From NCBI RefSeq assembly GCF_036373705.1, contig NW_027102662.1, positions 434,001 to 498,000 of the forward strand: a DNA stretch of 64,000 nucleotides, given 5' to 3'. Origin of the DNA: Amia ocellicauda. Taxonomy: Eukaryota > Chordata > Actinopteri > Amiiformes > Amiidae. Positions 40,625-53,697 of this stretch are shown piece after piece (the first letter of the stretch is position 1; each line of letters starts with the position of its first letter). The notes beneath the pieces are model-generated. The model made no database searches and was not told the DNA's origin. It was given only the letters and a program-made list of their open reading frames with translations. The position numbers and the translations under genes were made by a program.

Positions 40625-42665
40625 ATGTCCGGAAACAACATCAGCGATTCGATTTAAACGAGTTTTTAGGCAAGTCTTCAGATTATTTTCATTGACTCAG
40701 AGCGTGTTGTGTGCATGTATTGTAAATAAGGCTATAACATCTGTTTTAAGTTCTGTAAAATTATTTTTCAGCCAGTCAACAGGAGTTAATTCCCAACGCT
40801 GAGGAGATCATCTGGAACAACGACGGTAAGATTTTTGTGTTTGCGCTCATGGGTTCTTATGCATGGGTGTGTGTGGTTTTGAAGCGGCTCATTAGAGTTA
40901 TGAAAACGTTTTAATATATATTAATGCCGGTCTCTTTAATTACACAGAAACTATCGAAAGGCCTGTGATTAATGTCTCCGAGGATCGACCAAGAGAAGTG
41001 GTTGTCCCTAGACAGGCTGTCTGCCGACCGGGTAAGAACTAAACCCCTGTTTGTTTGTATAACGTTTCTGTAAGATGTTTGAGTCCAGTTTTGTTAATTT
41101 AAAAAAATTATCCTGTCTAACAGTATTAAGAAACGTGGTTCGAGACAACGAAAGGCCTTCCACATCGAGGGCTTGTTTCGTTTTACCTTCGAGAACCGTA
41201 ACCTTTCAAGAATCTGAAAGGCCGTCAGCCCCGGTATCTGATAGCTGTGAGTATATATCTGCAGCCTGTAAGAGGTTAAAGCTTTTTATAAAGCGGTGTG
41301 GTTAAAGGTTAAACATGTCTCTTACCTTCACAGCGGTGCAAAAAGCTAAACCAGCCGAAAAACATAAGAAACGATTATTCTGTGGAGGTAAGTAAGATCT
41401 TTCAAACTTTAATGTTTTTAAAAGGGCTTTGTTTGCCCGTTGAGGGCTAATATTTAAGCGATGGGTGACCGTTTCCTGTAGGGCGGGGGGTTCTGGGAAA
41501 GATCTTTAGAAGTCCGGACAGGTCTAGGCTTGTTTCTGGGGAACGTGTTTAGAAATGACCGATTGCCGTACCGTCTGGTTAGGAAGTAAAGCCGTCCGAA
41601 AGGGTTTAGTAAGTTGTTTGGCTTATCTCCCGCTATTATACTTCTGTTTTAAAGTGGTTGTAGGAAAAGGCTTGAAGGTGTTCATTGTATTTAATATTTA
41701 AACAGATCGTGAAAACGTTTGTGAAACAGGAAGTCCCGGGATCAGGAAGCGTTTACACTTGGAAGGTTCGTTTAAAAATGAAATGTTGTTGTGTGTGTGT
41801 GTGTTTTATTAACAATATTACAGTTTTTAAAGAAACATTTAAGAAACAGTTTATTTACAGCGGCTTCTCTGTTTTAAATTTATTATCAAGTCCTAATAAA
41901 TATATTGTCTGTAAATAATAAGGCGTCGTAGTGAATGTCTAAGGCTATTTTCAAAGGTCTAAAAAAGCTAAAGGTTTTGAATGTCCTGGACATGTTGTTT
42001 TAAGTTTGATTTCTGTCGCCGTTTAAAGATGTAAATGTAATGTATATTTTTATTCTTCCCAAGACTCTTGGGATAGTCATTCTGTGAATGAGCTATTGAG
42101 GACAATTACCCCGTCTAAGTGGGATCAAACATCTTTCCCGGTGAGATCACCGAGAGGATCCCCCACGGTGGTCTTGGAGACCCCCCAACATCTACTCAGG
42201 CCACAGCCTTCTGGGGGTAATTCAACACCCCAGATTCAGCCCGCCGCATTGTCGGGCGGAACAAATACAGGCATCCAACAACCTCAGGGGTCGCCGTCAG
42301 TCAGGGCTGACACACCACCCAACGACGGCCTGGTTTCAACATCGTCCCCCCAGACCCGTTTCTTGGCTACAGAAACGCGGAACAGTACCCCGCGCTTGGC
42401 CAGGGTGTCACCGCAAAGGCCTTCTTGGTCTCCGTCCATGAGTATACGCTCGCTCCCTGCCTCCTTCGACCGAGATTTACCGGAGCGACCATCCTTTGAA
42501 GCTGAGCCAGGCCACCAGCCCCCGGAGCTACATCCTGAAGGTCGGCATGAGTTGCTACATACTTTGTTACAAAATCAAAGACTTGTGTTAGTGGGGCAAA
42601 ACCTGGTGATAGAGAGCCAAAACACCCTTATTAATACCCTTACTAACGAATTGTACCGTATTTAA
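40625..42665 (+). CDS. Multi-exon gene of unknown function, copy 3
   Basis: Same splice-bounded segments as copy 1; terminal ORF 42084-42665 is open. It shares private changes with copy 4 (for example MNELL instead of MDELL). Confidence 0.52.
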
Positions 42666-42848
42666 TGTTTTAATAGACACAAAACGCCTTACTATTGTGG
42701 GTTGTTGGAAAAATAAAAAATAAATTAAAAAATGTCCTGACTTGGTAAAAGAACTCACAAACTAAAGGATTATGAACAAGCTAGGGCCCCAAAAAGACCT
42801 TCCCGAGAGAACATCCCCGGCCCTGTTGTGAACTCCTCTGATGTCCCA

Positions 42849-43646
42849 ATGAACCTGGAACTATTACAAATGATAAATTATTTAAATAACCCCCAATTAC
42901 CACCGATAGAATGTGAATTAACAGACTTACCGGTGAACCCCGACCTGTTACAGATGTTCAATGATCTAAATAACCACCTCCCACCGGTAGCGCTTATAGA
43001 GGTTCACCCCCTAGTTCACCCCGATTTGTTTGAAATGGTGGAGGCTTTGGAGGAGCTACCCCGACCAAATTCTGCCCCTATTATAAATGATTTGAGACAA
43101 TTAGAACACAGGATGGCGGCAGAAGCAGCCATCACTATAGAGGAGGGTCTTGACATTAACCGGTTGGATATCTTTGAAGGACTTTTACAGGCTTTAAATG
43201 AGCCTCCTCAAAAAGGGGGTTTTGTAGATGTCAGCAGTGGGGGTGTTCGGAATGTGGAGGATTCTGAGACTGATAAGGCTGTGGAGGACATGCTCTGTGA
43301 GAATGTAGGGGGTGAAGGCTTTGTTCAAAATGATGATGTGTCCAAGAGTACCAGTGATCCCGTGATTATAGATAGACCGGCCTATAACAATTTTGAAATG
43401 ATTCAGCGTTTTAATTTTGCAGAACTTTTAAATTGTGACAATTATGCAGAAATATTTGTCAACATACACGAGGCCTTGCAGAAAATGCTTGAACAGGTTG
43501 CTGAAAGGGTCAGACCTCGAGATGTTGTACAGTTAGAACTCAGAGGGGATGATTTGTTTAGCAACCTATCTGTAATGCTGAGTGGAGATAATTTAGACGT
43601 CTGGCTAAAATCGAAGCGTTATTGCAAAGTAACGCAGCCATCTTAG
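42849..43646 (+). CDS. Helical-repeat protein, copy 3
   Basis: Open frame, three LLQM-type repeats as in 8829-9626. Confidence 0.58.
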   Translation: MNLELLQMINYLNNPQLPPIECELTDLPVNPDLLQMFNDLNNHLPPVALIEVHPLVHPDLFEMVEALEELPRPNSAPIINDLRQLEHRMAAEAAITIEEGLDINRLDIFEGLLQALNEPPQKGGFVDVSSGGVRNVEDSETDKAVEDMLCENVGGEGFVQNDDVSKSTSDPVIIDRPAYNNFEMIQRFNFAELLNCDNYAEIFVNIHEALQKMLEQVAERVRPRDVVQLELRGDDLFSNLSVMLSGDNLDVWLKSKRYCKVTQPS

Positions 43647-46600
43647 CTGATGAAAGTCTGTCTCTGGTAATGAATGTGGTTCGTAACCCTGAGGGTGGGG
43701 CGCTTAGAAGACTGTCGAAATGCTTGAAGAACGACATAATTAGGACCAAGCTCAGGCAATTAGTGGTGAGTTCCAGTGGGGACAATAAGCTCTGTTTTGC
43801 TTACAGTTTAATAAAACTACTCACCCCCGACATGCCTGAACCCCAAGCTCTGCAAGAAGCTTTAATGCTTCATCAGATGGCCGGCTTAAACTCTCAACAG
43901 ATGGTTGCCTTTTCAGACATCACCAAGTTTGAGGAGTTGTTGTCTTTAAAAATTGTTGTGTGGTACCGTTGTGAGGTAAAGGAAGTATTTGTGAAATTTC
44001 AGACACATCCTGAAACCCATACACAGACACTGTTTCTCTTCCTAAGTGATAGTCATTACTTTGGAATAAAGAGTTTGACGGCTTTTTTGGGTTGTTCGTA
44101 TGTTTGTCATTGGTGTTATAAGGCCTTCAATGATAAGCTTAAGCACCGATGTGACGGTTACTGTAACGTCTGTTTCAATCCGCAATGTCGTAAGGGTTTG
44201 GCCCCTACCATCCGATGTAAAGATTGCTTAAGGATTTGTCTCTCAGCGTTCTGTTTTTCCGAGCATAAGGTACAGAGGGCCGCTGCTGAGGGGGTTAAAA
44301 AACGGAGTTATTGTGATCAAACTAAATATTGCCCGCAGTGTTGCCTCCAGTACCGTTTTCATGAGGTTAAACCACACAAATGTCTGGAGCCGAGATGCAG
44401 GATCTGTAATGCTGATTTAACCCCGGGGTCCGAACACCAGTGCTTTATTCAGCCGGTTAAAAAGGAGCCGCCGCACAACCGGTATGTCTTTTTTGCTTTT
44501 GAATGCCGGCAAGAAAACGGGGTCCACGTTGCTAATTATATACTCTGTATTGACATGTTGGATCGTGAGTGGTCAGCTAGCGGTGAGAGTTGTGTCAGGG
44601 ATTTCTTTACGCGGTATCGCGGTCCAAAATACCTCAATTACACATTTATTGCCCACAATGCTAAGGGTTATGATTCTTACATTTTGATGAAGTATCTGGT
44701 GGAAAATGGGGTGACCCCAAAAATAATAGCTCAGGGTAGCAAGATCATGTGTTTCACCGACGAAGCTTTCAACTAACGTTACATAGACTCGTTAAATTTC
44801 ATCCCCATGAAATTGAGCGCTTTGCCTAAGGCTCTGGGTTTTGAGGCTCAGAAGAAAGGTTGGTTCTGCCGTTTTTTTAATACTATGGACACTCAAAATT
44901 ATCGAGGGTCCTACCTGCCCGCCACTTATTATGGGGTTGATACTATGATGTCTCATGAGAGGGAGGAATTCTTTAAATGGTACAATACGGTTAAGGGAGG
45001 TGTTTTTGATGACCGAGAAGAGATGGCTGCTTATTGTAAAAATGATGTGGTGATCCTTAAAGAAGCCTGTGTGCGTTTCCGCGCCGAGGTTATCAACACA
45101 TCGGGTCTCGACCCTTTGCAAAGTGTGACCATAGCGTCTCTCTGCATGAAAATGTATCGGTCCGATTTCTTGCAGAAAAACACTATAGCGGTCACCACTT
45201 CTGACAACTATCGTGCTAGACAAAAGAACTTTTCGACTGTCTCCATACAGTGGCTGGAATACCTGAGTGCCCGGGATAACATCTTCATCAGACATGCTTT
45301 AAATCAAGGGGAAGTCAAAATGGGGCCTTACTACTTAGACGGTTTTAGCGACGTGTCCGGGCGGCGTACCGCTTATGAGTTTGCAGGTTGTATTTACCAT
45401 GGCTGTCCTCAGTGCTTCGACCCAAACACCTTTAACCCCGTAACACAAAAACTCTGCAGTGATATGTACTATGATTTCCAGGAACGAATTGAAACTTTAA
45501 AAAACACCTATGGTTTGAACGTGCTGGTGATTTGGGAACACGAGTGGACGACCCTGAAGCAACAGGAAGCGGGGGTACAACGGTTTATGGAAACCTTGGA
45601 CTTTCCTGAACGTCTTGAGCCCCGGGATGCGTTATTTGGGGGTCGTACCAATGCCCTCTGTTTACATTATGAGGTAAAGGAGGGTGAGAGAGTAGATTAC
45701 TATGATTTCACCAGTCTGTACCCTTATGTCAACAAGACCAAAATGTACCCGGTGGGGCGTCCAACCATTGTTTAACGTGACTTACTCGAAATCGGACATT
45801 ACTTTGGTTTGATCAAAGTCACCATGTACCCTCCTCGCGAGCTGTTCTTACCCGTGTTGCCTTACAGGTGTTCGGGAAAATTGATGTTCCCTCTGTGTAG
45901 AACGTGTGTGGAAACTGAAAATCAAACTACCTCTTGTCTGCACAGTGATGAAGAGAGAGCGCTGACGGGTGTCTGGTGTAGCATTGAGCTTGACAAGGCG
46001 GTGGAGAAAGGTTACAGAGTCGGTAAGGTGTATGAGGTTTGGCATTTTTCTGAAAAATCTGATACTCTTTTTGCTGATTACATTATGACCCATCTGAAAG
46101 GGAAACAGGAGGCATCGGGCTATCCCTCATGGTGTGTTGACTCCGCGGCCAAAGAGCGATACGTTTAGCAATATTTTGAAAAGGAAGGGATCCGTCTAGA
46201 GCTGGGGAACATAACTGTAAACCCCGCCAAGAGACAAATGTCCAAACTGATTTTAAACAGTCTGTGGGGTAAGTTTGGGGAAAGAAATTACCGTCTAAAC
46301 ACAACCTTGATTAAAACCCCTGAACAGTTTATAGAATTTATGTTTTCCAAACAACATGCAGTATCACACTTTCAATTCTTAAATGACCACGTGGCACAGG
46401 TCCAGTGGAGGGCCCCTAAAGATTTCCCCACCAAACAGGGGAACGTTAATGTTTTCATAGCGGTTTTTACCTCGGCTTACGCCCGGCTTGAACTGTACAA
46501 CTTAATGGATCAGTTGCAGGAACGCACGCTCTATCATGATACTGACTCTGTAATCTTTGTCACCAGGCCAGGGGATTGGGTCCCTCCCCTCGGGGACTAC

Positions 46601-46960
46601 CTTGGGGAGTTAACGAGCGAACTAGATCCTCAGGACCACATAGTGGAGTTTGTTTCAGGGGGTCCTAAGACTTACGCATACAGAACGGCTGCGGGTAAGA
46701 CCTGTATGAAAGTTAAGGGTTTCACTCTGAACCATTGTAACAACAAGCTCATTAACATCAAGTCTCTGACGACCCTGGTAGAAAGTTTTGTAACCGAGAA
46801 AGACGCGCCTCCTCGTGAGATTATTACAGCCGGAAATCAGATCTATCGCAATAAAAAGGGGTACACGTTGGAAAATAGATCACTAAACAAACGGTTCAGG
46901 GTGGTGTACAATAAAAGAGTGTTGAAGACTGATTATACCACTCTGCCTTATGGATATTAG
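43622..46960 (+). pseudogene. Protein-primed DNA polymerase B, copy 3
   Basis: All domains listed for copy 1 are recognisable (DFTSLYP, KLILNSLWGKFG, YHDTDS). Full gene length. Broken. Confidence 0.94.
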
Positions 46961-47621
46961 CGGTGGTTTTGAAAACAGACTTCAACACCCTTTCTCCTGT
47001 ATTATAGCCGGTCCCTCCAATTCGGGGAAGAGCTATCTTATAAAGAACATCATAGAAGATGTGGACGCAACCGTGTCCCAAGCTCTTGACAACATAGTGT
47101 GGTGTTTCTCTTGCTGGCAACCTCTCTACGATGATTTGGCTTCGAAAAAAAATAATCTGTAATTTGTGCAAGGTCTCCCCGCCTCGTTGTGTGGCGATGA
47201 CTTGTTCCCGCCCGGTAATACTAACCTAGTGATCCTTGATGACCTGATGGAGCAGGCCGGTGACAACAGTGAAGTGGAAAAAGCTTTCACAAAGTACACT
47301 CATCATAGGAATTTAAGTATTATTTATTTAGTTCAAAATCTATTTTTTCAAGGTAAAAAAAGCCGCACTATTAATTTATATGCCAATTATATAATTATTT
47401 TTAAAAACCCCAGAGATAAACTACAGGTCACCGTCTTGGCTCGTCAAATGTACCCTAACCAGACCAAGTTCTTTTTGGAGGCATTTGAGGATGCCACCAA
47501 AAAACCCTACGGGTACTTGATTGCGGAATTAAATGCACAAACCCCAGAAGACTTTCGCCTAAGAACAGGTTTGTGCCCGCACGATTGGCCGGCAGTCTAT
47601 GTGCTAAAGAAAAGGAAATAA
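46950..47621 (+). pseudogene. Packaging ATPase, copy 3
   Basis: Walker A and B motifs present; normal extent. Broken. Confidence 0.88.
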
Positions 47622-47627
47622 ATAAGA

Positions 47628-47963
47628 ATGTCTGTTCGGATTAAAAGAAATCTGCCGCTTTTGCAAATGTTATTTGAGAGGAGCCCGCGCCATAGGAAAG
47701 CTGTGCTGGCAGGGGCCCCCTCGGATTTGATCGAGACCCTGTGTGAAATAGCTTTTAACATCTTACGCGGTAATATACCCCTAACCCCTTCTCAACATTC
47801 TAAACTCAAAAAACAAAAAGCGGTTATCAAGATCATCGCTAATAAGAAGTATTCTATTAAAAGAAAAAGAAAGAAGATTAATCAAACTGGGGGTTTTATA
47901 GGACCGCTGTTGAGCATAGCCGTGCCTTTCCTAACCAGTCTTCTAGCTTCCAGAGTGGGTTAA
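47628..47963 (+). CDS. Conserved small basic Polinton protein, copy 3
   Basis: Open frame, one or two residues different from copy 1. Confidence 0.75.
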   Translation: MSVRIKRNLPLLQMLFERSPRHRKAVLAGAPSDLIETLCEIAFNILRGNIPLTPSQHSKLKKQKAVIKIIANKKYSIKRKRKKINQTGGFIGPLLSIAVPFLTSLLASRVG

Positions 47964-47965
47964 TA

Positions 47966-48709
47966 ATGGAATATGCTCAGAAAATGTTTTTGATCCCTCA
48001 GGAGCAGCTTGAGAAACTGAGAAAAAATGTTGTCGGGCCAGAGCCCATTAGACAAACGGCCGAAAACAACCTGGACTCTGAAATGAAAGCTATACAGGCC
48101 AGGGCCGATTTAAATCAGTATTCCAAAGCCCAGTTGTATGCCAACACGTTACAGCGCTACCTCCGTCTGGTTAGACAGGGTGAAAAAGATCAAAACATTT
48201 TAACTTTAACCATGGCCTCTCAAGAAAATGGTTCTGGGGCTGATGCGGGGGGAACGGTTGATAAAGATGTTGCGGTGACCGAACCTGTAGAGAGTTCAGA
48301 GGGAGATGTTGTAACGGATGTTTTGAGAAACATGCCGGCCAGAAGCAAAAGACATGCACAATATATCCTGCACAAAATGGTTCAGAAACTGCGGGTAACG
48401 GCTTGGAATGAACAGGGTGAATTTGTTTTTAAAGGACAACTGATCAAAGGTTCACACATGTTCGATTTGTTGAAGAGTGTCACTAGCACTAATAAGGTAC
48501 CCGATAGTCGCCGACCTGTAGGCTGGAATGCTTTCCTACAGGCGATGGCCTGTCTGAACATGCCCCAATCAACAGTTCCTAACCAGGAAACGCGACAAAA
48601 AATCCGTCTGTGTAAAGAGGTGGAGCCTGATCTGACTCCGATATCTCATTACTCTGACCATGCTGAGCGACCATCCTCAGGATCTATCCATTGTTGGGAA
48701 GCTTATTAA
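47966..48709 (+). CDS. Conserved Polinton protein (247 aa), copy 3
   Basis: Open frame, same module order as 13946-14689. Confidence 0.75.
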   Translation: MEYAQKMFLIPQEQLEKLRKNVVGPEPIRQTAENNLDSEMKAIQARADLNQYSKAQLYANTLQRYLRLVRQGEKDQNILTLTMASQENGSGADAGGTVDKDVAVTEPVESSEGDVVTDVLRNMPARSKRHAQYILHKMVQKLRVTAWNEQGEFVFKGQLIKGSHMFDLLKSVTSTNKVPDSRRPVGWNAFLQAMACLNMPQSTVPNQETRQKIRLCKEVEPDLTPISHYSDHAERPSSGSIHCWEAY

Positions 48710-48888
48710 TCTCATGTTTTTATTTGTCTCCCCTGTAAATAATGACCCGACAAACAATTTTTTATTTTTATTTTTTATTTTTCAAATGTTGTACATTTAT
48801 TTATACCATAACCCCTGCTTTGTATAAGAATTGTGTTGAATAAAAACAAAACTAATGATTCAAAGGCTGTTTTCATTATTTTTTCACC

Positions 48889-49446
48889 TTAACACGCATG
48901 ACATCTTTTAAAATCCTCACAAGAACACCCCATCTGTATACACGGCTGGCTAGGGTCGTAAGTCATTGTGTTATAAGGGGGGGTCCACAGTGTCCTGAAA
49001 AACTCTGCCACTTTTTTATCATTTTGGCCTAAATCCTCACTGTACAAGGCCATAATATCGGGGTATGACCTTCCTTTAGATCTATGAAATAAGAAAAACA
49101 CACAGTGTTTACCACAAGTGAAGGTCTGAAGACTTTGTACTTGACGACCGCTGTAAATGGTTTCTTGACAGTTGTTGAGCAGAAAGTTATTGATCTTCCG
49201 AGGGAAAGGTCTGAAATCCGGGGGGTTTGCATAGGAATCAAAAAATTCACCACGGTGGTCCTCCCTTAGATAAATAGCCAGCCAATGTTCTCCGGGCATA
49301 TTTTTAGGGTGTGTGTTGATTATGTACATTGCAGGTAAATTCTTGATCTTAAATTTAGGCAGCTGATCGCAGGCGTAGACTCCTTGAAACAGTTTCCGTG
49401 AGCTGGCCAGGGCATTCATGATGTGGTTGAGCTCTCTGGTGTTCAT
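48889..49446 (-). CDS. Adenain-like cysteine protease, copy 3
   Basis: GEHWL and the catalytic Cys segment (CGKHCVFFL) present. Open frame. Confidence 0.87.
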   Translation of the reverse strand: MNTRELNHIMNALASSRKLFQGVYACDQLPKFKIKNLPAMYIINTHPKNMPGEHWLAIYLREDHRGEFFDSYANPPDFRPFPRKINNFLLNNCQETIYSGRQVQSLQTFTCGKHCVFFLFHRSKGRSYPDIMALYSEDLGQNDKKVAEFFRTLWTPPYNTMTYDPSQPCIQMGCSCEDFKRCHAC

Positions 49447-49447
49447 T

Positions 49448-50757
49448 TTAATAATAATCATACATAACGTTTCTCCTCTGATTCACCTCAATAATGTTGT
49501 CAAACACTGCATACACGACCATATTTACAGTGCGTGGTAGAGGCTGCTTGAAACGCATCTCCAAACGCATATTGCCCGTCTTCATCAGTGAAAAATGTTG
49601 TCCACACTCTTCGTCAGGGGTCAGGTTGAAACCGTACAGGGTGTAACCGCTGCAGTATTCCCGGCGATCGATCAGCCGGGAGTTTGATCCTTGAGATGGC
49701 GACCCGTAGCCAGTACTAGACTGTCATATTCACGAACCACATTGCCGTTTTCAAAGTCAGGTTGAAAAGGTCTGGATGGAACCTGCACACCATCGACGTA
49801 CAACGCTATAAATTCCGCGTTATAATGTTTAAAGTTAAAGGGGTTCTTGTTGTAAACCCCGGTAAATGCATCATTATCCACGAGACCTATAATAACCTGT
49901 TTTGGGAGCTGTCCTAGAAACAGATTTTCCTGGTTCATCACCCGTGTCCCTGCGGGGATACTGTGGACTTTCATATAGACTCTTTCGATCGGGTACTTGG
50001 CGTTTGCCGTCATTAACGCCTGCGCGTGTCCTAGTTTAACCGCCGGGGAGACGGACACTTTTTTCACAAACAGCGAGGCCGATAATATGGTCAGTTTATA
50101 TTTTTCAGTATCAGGGGTCATCAGACAAAAAGCACTTTTACTACGGATCATTTTAATTTTAATGTCTACCCCGTTGAGCATGAGATTTTCTTGGAAAAAT
50201 ATGTCTGCATGGATATGCCCCATTAGCTCAAAGGTCCTCCCTTCTGTTGAAAAGGCCGTTCTTTCTTGCAAACCCTTATTGAGTCCCTCTGGATCCTTGT
50301 CGTCCATAGCTTCCGGGATGTCTTTGAAGAAAAGGCCGGGGTTGAACTGTTTGCTTAGGGTCTCCTCACTATAATTAAGTATACACTCCATCATGGCTCT
50401 ATAGGGGTAAGTATTGCTGCTTTGACTAATGAGCCGATCTCCCAGGGTCACATCCACCTGTGAAAACATGGTGGCCACCGGGTAATTGATGACCCCAGCG
50501 TTGGTCGTCTTCTCGATTGCATCGCCATCCTCATCAGTCACTTTACAGTTCATTAAAATAAATGTGTTATTCAAATCAATATAATCCTCGCCATTGCCAG
50601 CTATAAAAAACTCCAGAGGGGCCGTGTCTGAAATTGCAGAAAGAGGGGGAATCTCTACATATATGATCTTATCTATACTCGTTTGAGTGTATGGAACTGT
50701 AAACAGATCCAGTTCTGATTTGACGCATTCTTCCGATAGACTGTGGACAAAAGACAT
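49448..50757 (-). pseudogene. Major capsid protein, copy 3
   Basis: Start MSFVHSLSEECVKSELDLF; it gives the clearest N-terminus of this gene in the window, with PYTQTSIDKIIYVEIPP and GNGEDYIDLNN. Broken. Confidence 0.9.
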
Positions 50758-50759
50758 GT

Positions 50760-51248
50760 TTAAAAGATGTATCCTGAGGCTCTATTTTTCTTTCTTTGAG
50801 ACTTTCTTTTTGCAGGTTTTTTCTTGTGCTGCTTCCTTCTCCGAGTGTTTCCACGATATGTTGGAGAATGAGAGATTCTTCGTTTTTTGTTAGCCACGGA
50901 TCTTTGTCGCCCCCTGGTGGACACATGCTGTTTCTTCTTTTACCCCCCTCCTCGCCATTACCATGAGACCCGAACCCTCCTGATGCTCATGGCTAGCTGC
51001 CCGGTTCATAACATTGGTGAACACGTCACTAACAATATTTTTAGCCGCTGATTTCAAGTGGGGTCTGGCTATAGCAAAGCCTCTCTTAAGCAGGGGTATG
51101 GCCATTCTAAAGAGACCACGAAAGAGTCCTCCTAGACCGGCGCCATACATTGTGGGGGCTCCTACAATACCGGGCAAGCCGTTCCATCTTGCATCTTGTA
51201 ATAATCCACATAGGCGCTAGGATCTACATAACCCCTCGAGGTAGCCAT
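50760..51248 (-). pseudogene. Small basic virion protein (PX/pVI-like), copy 3
   Basis: Amphipathic Gly-rich segment present. Broken. Confidence 0.63.
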
Positions 51249-51249
51249 T

Positions 51250-51982
51250 TTAATAATGTACAAACTGTTTCAGGGGTCGAAAATGTAGTTTGACATTAAC
51301 TTTACCGAAGCGGAAGGGTACGTTGATATTCTGATCCGATTTTACTTCGATCGTGATGTTGTCAAAGTGGGTCTTTGAGACTGGTACGTTATGTGGTTTG
51401 TCATAAGTAATTGTGACCATGTCATTGCTTTTACCTTTATTAAGTACATTTCTCAAAAGGGGGACATAACTATCCCCGACCCTCTGGTGGGTTATGATAT
51501 CCGTATACACATAAAGAGTGTAAAAGCCGCCCCACCACTTCTGAGAACCTGCTCTCTGTGTCAGAATAGAACCCAAATATACGCCCCAGTTGGCCGCTGG
51601 TTTGAATGCTAATACCTGGTTTTGACACCTTGTACACTCTGTTTTTAATAGGGTTGTAATATAGCTTGATGTTGGGGGTGCCTTCTGAGAACTGTTTATG
51701 CATCTCATCTAATATTTTATCCACATTGTCATAATAACCTCCTTGTATCGTGAATGTCCATTGACTCTTTTTAACATCATCAAAAATGGCGAAGGTGGCA
51801 TCCTTATCTTGTAAAACAGCCCAAGTGTAAGGATACTGTATTTCCGCCAACCCCACTTCCCACGACCCCCTTAGATCTATAGATTTTCCAAATTGTACCG
51901 TGTAACTGGATATTTCATTTTTAGGATATATATCGAGAGAGGCATTACTGGGTAGAGTCACGTAGAAGCCTCCTGATTCCAT
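51250..51982 (-). pseudogene. Penton-like minor capsid protein, copy 3
   Basis: N-terminal signature FYVTLPSNASLDIYPKNEI and a C-terminal part with YTDIITHQRVGDSYVPLLRN. Broken. Confidence 0.68.
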
Positions 51983-52028
51983 CTTGAGAATCGAAAGTAA
52001 TGCCCCCAACACACCCGCGGGCATGTTG

Positions 52029-53120
52029 TTATAAGGATTGAATATCGCAAACCTGTTGTTCCGGGACCCAACTATTGAACTTTTCAGGCCATCCAAGCCA
52101 TTTCATCAACACATATTTTTTCCGGTTCTGGGTTTTTTCAGCTAATATCTTTTCAACTCTGTATACACTGTCTTTACCCACAATAATTTTTTGTAACTCG
52201 GCTTCGTAAAACGTTCCTTCTATATCCTCCCTGTCATAGTCTTTTAACCGGTACACGGGGGGGTCTCTAGCCAACTGTTCGGTAACTGTAAAATATTCGT
52301 CAGAAAATGTTTGTTCATAACCTTTGGCAAAAGTACTCCTTAGCTTTGAAACGCGAACCACATCACCGATGTTGAACTAATAAGTAGTTTTTCCCTTCTT
52401 AATAAATGGTCGGTATAATTTTTTATAGACCTTAAAAGAATTACTTTGATCAACATCTAAAGGCTTCATTTTAATACTGGTGTGATACCCTTGGTTGTAA
52501 GCATCGATAAAATCTTGAACTTTATCAAAATACTTGAACGTGTTGACCGCTGTAAAATATCTCCACATTTTGGTCTTTATGGTGCGGTTAAACCTCTCCA
52601 CTACCGATGCCCTAAGCTCATTACCGGTGGTGAAATGATGTATTTTGTGTCTCTTCAGTAGATTCTGAAATTCTCTGTTGAGAAACTCTTTTCCTTTATC
52701 AGTCTGCAGTTTTTTAGGACATCGACCCTGGGACAATATATCCTCAAAGGCCCTTGTCACCGCCCGACCTGTTTTATTATGTAGAATGCGAGCCCAGGCA
52801 TATTTTGATAACACATCGATACACATCAACATCAATTTGTGACCATTGTTATGTTTTGATAAATTTGACATATCGACTAGATCCATTTGCCATTGTGAAT
52901 CTATGTCAGTTGTATATACGCGGTTTCTTTTAAAGTTAATCCTGAGAGGTTTATGTAAGGTATAGGCGTCTTGTTCCCGTAACCATTCTGAAACAACCAC
53001 ATCATTAACCTTCACTCCGGCCTCAGCGAGTCCTCTTTGAAAACCCTTCTTACCCGCCAAACCCCCAATCTTGGCTGGGTTGTAGTATAGTTCCTGCATT
53101 TGGGGAGCTTGCCGAGTCAT
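52029..53120 (-). pseudogene. Polinton integrase with chromodomain, copy 3
   Basis: DDE segments and chromodomain visible; TATAAAA box at 53161-53167. Broken. Confidence 0.88.
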
Positions 53121-53160
53121 TCTGTCAAATAACCACACAGACCCACACTATGCGCAAAGT

Positions 53161-53167
53161 TTTTATA
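53161..53167 (-). promoter_or_regulatory. TATAAAA box upstream of integrase, copy 3
   Basis: Conserved with the other copies, ~40 bp before the integrase ATG. Confidence 0.48.
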
Positions 53168-53292
53168 CAAGGTTTTTTATTCAACTTCAGGAGAGCAGAT
53201 ACCACTTTTTAGACATTTGAGAAAAGTATAACATACACAACAATTTTTTCTACGGTCCAGACAAAAATAAATCAGATGATTGGTTACTTGAT

Positions 53293-53685
53293 CTATATCA
53301 ACAAATATACCTGTTTCTTTATCTTGTAGGCACACACCTCAGTTACATATGTAAATAAAACAACAATATGACCTATTTTAAAAGTAAACAGAGGTGTATT
53401 AAACATGCTCAGTAAAAGGTCATACAGATGTTGATGAAATGGCCTAATATCATTCTTGGCCCCCTTGAGCCCTTCATCCCAGTGTTCGTACCCCCCGGTC
53501 TTTGTTACAGCAGCCATTCACTTTTCCAGGTTTGAAAGTTGATCCTCATCGATGGTTAAATCTGTAGAGAAAAGGCTCGCATTGGCTACTTTTCTGTCAA
53601 GCACATGGTGTAATAGCGCTCTCAGGTTAGCTGCTGAGTGTTGATGACAGAACCAGTTGCAGAAGCAGTCCAGAACATTCCCCAT
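53293..53685 (-). pseudogene. Possible Bcl-2-like gene, copy 3
   Basis: BH1-like segment conserved. Broken. Confidence 0.42.
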
Positions 53686-53697
53686 GTTCAAAGTCCC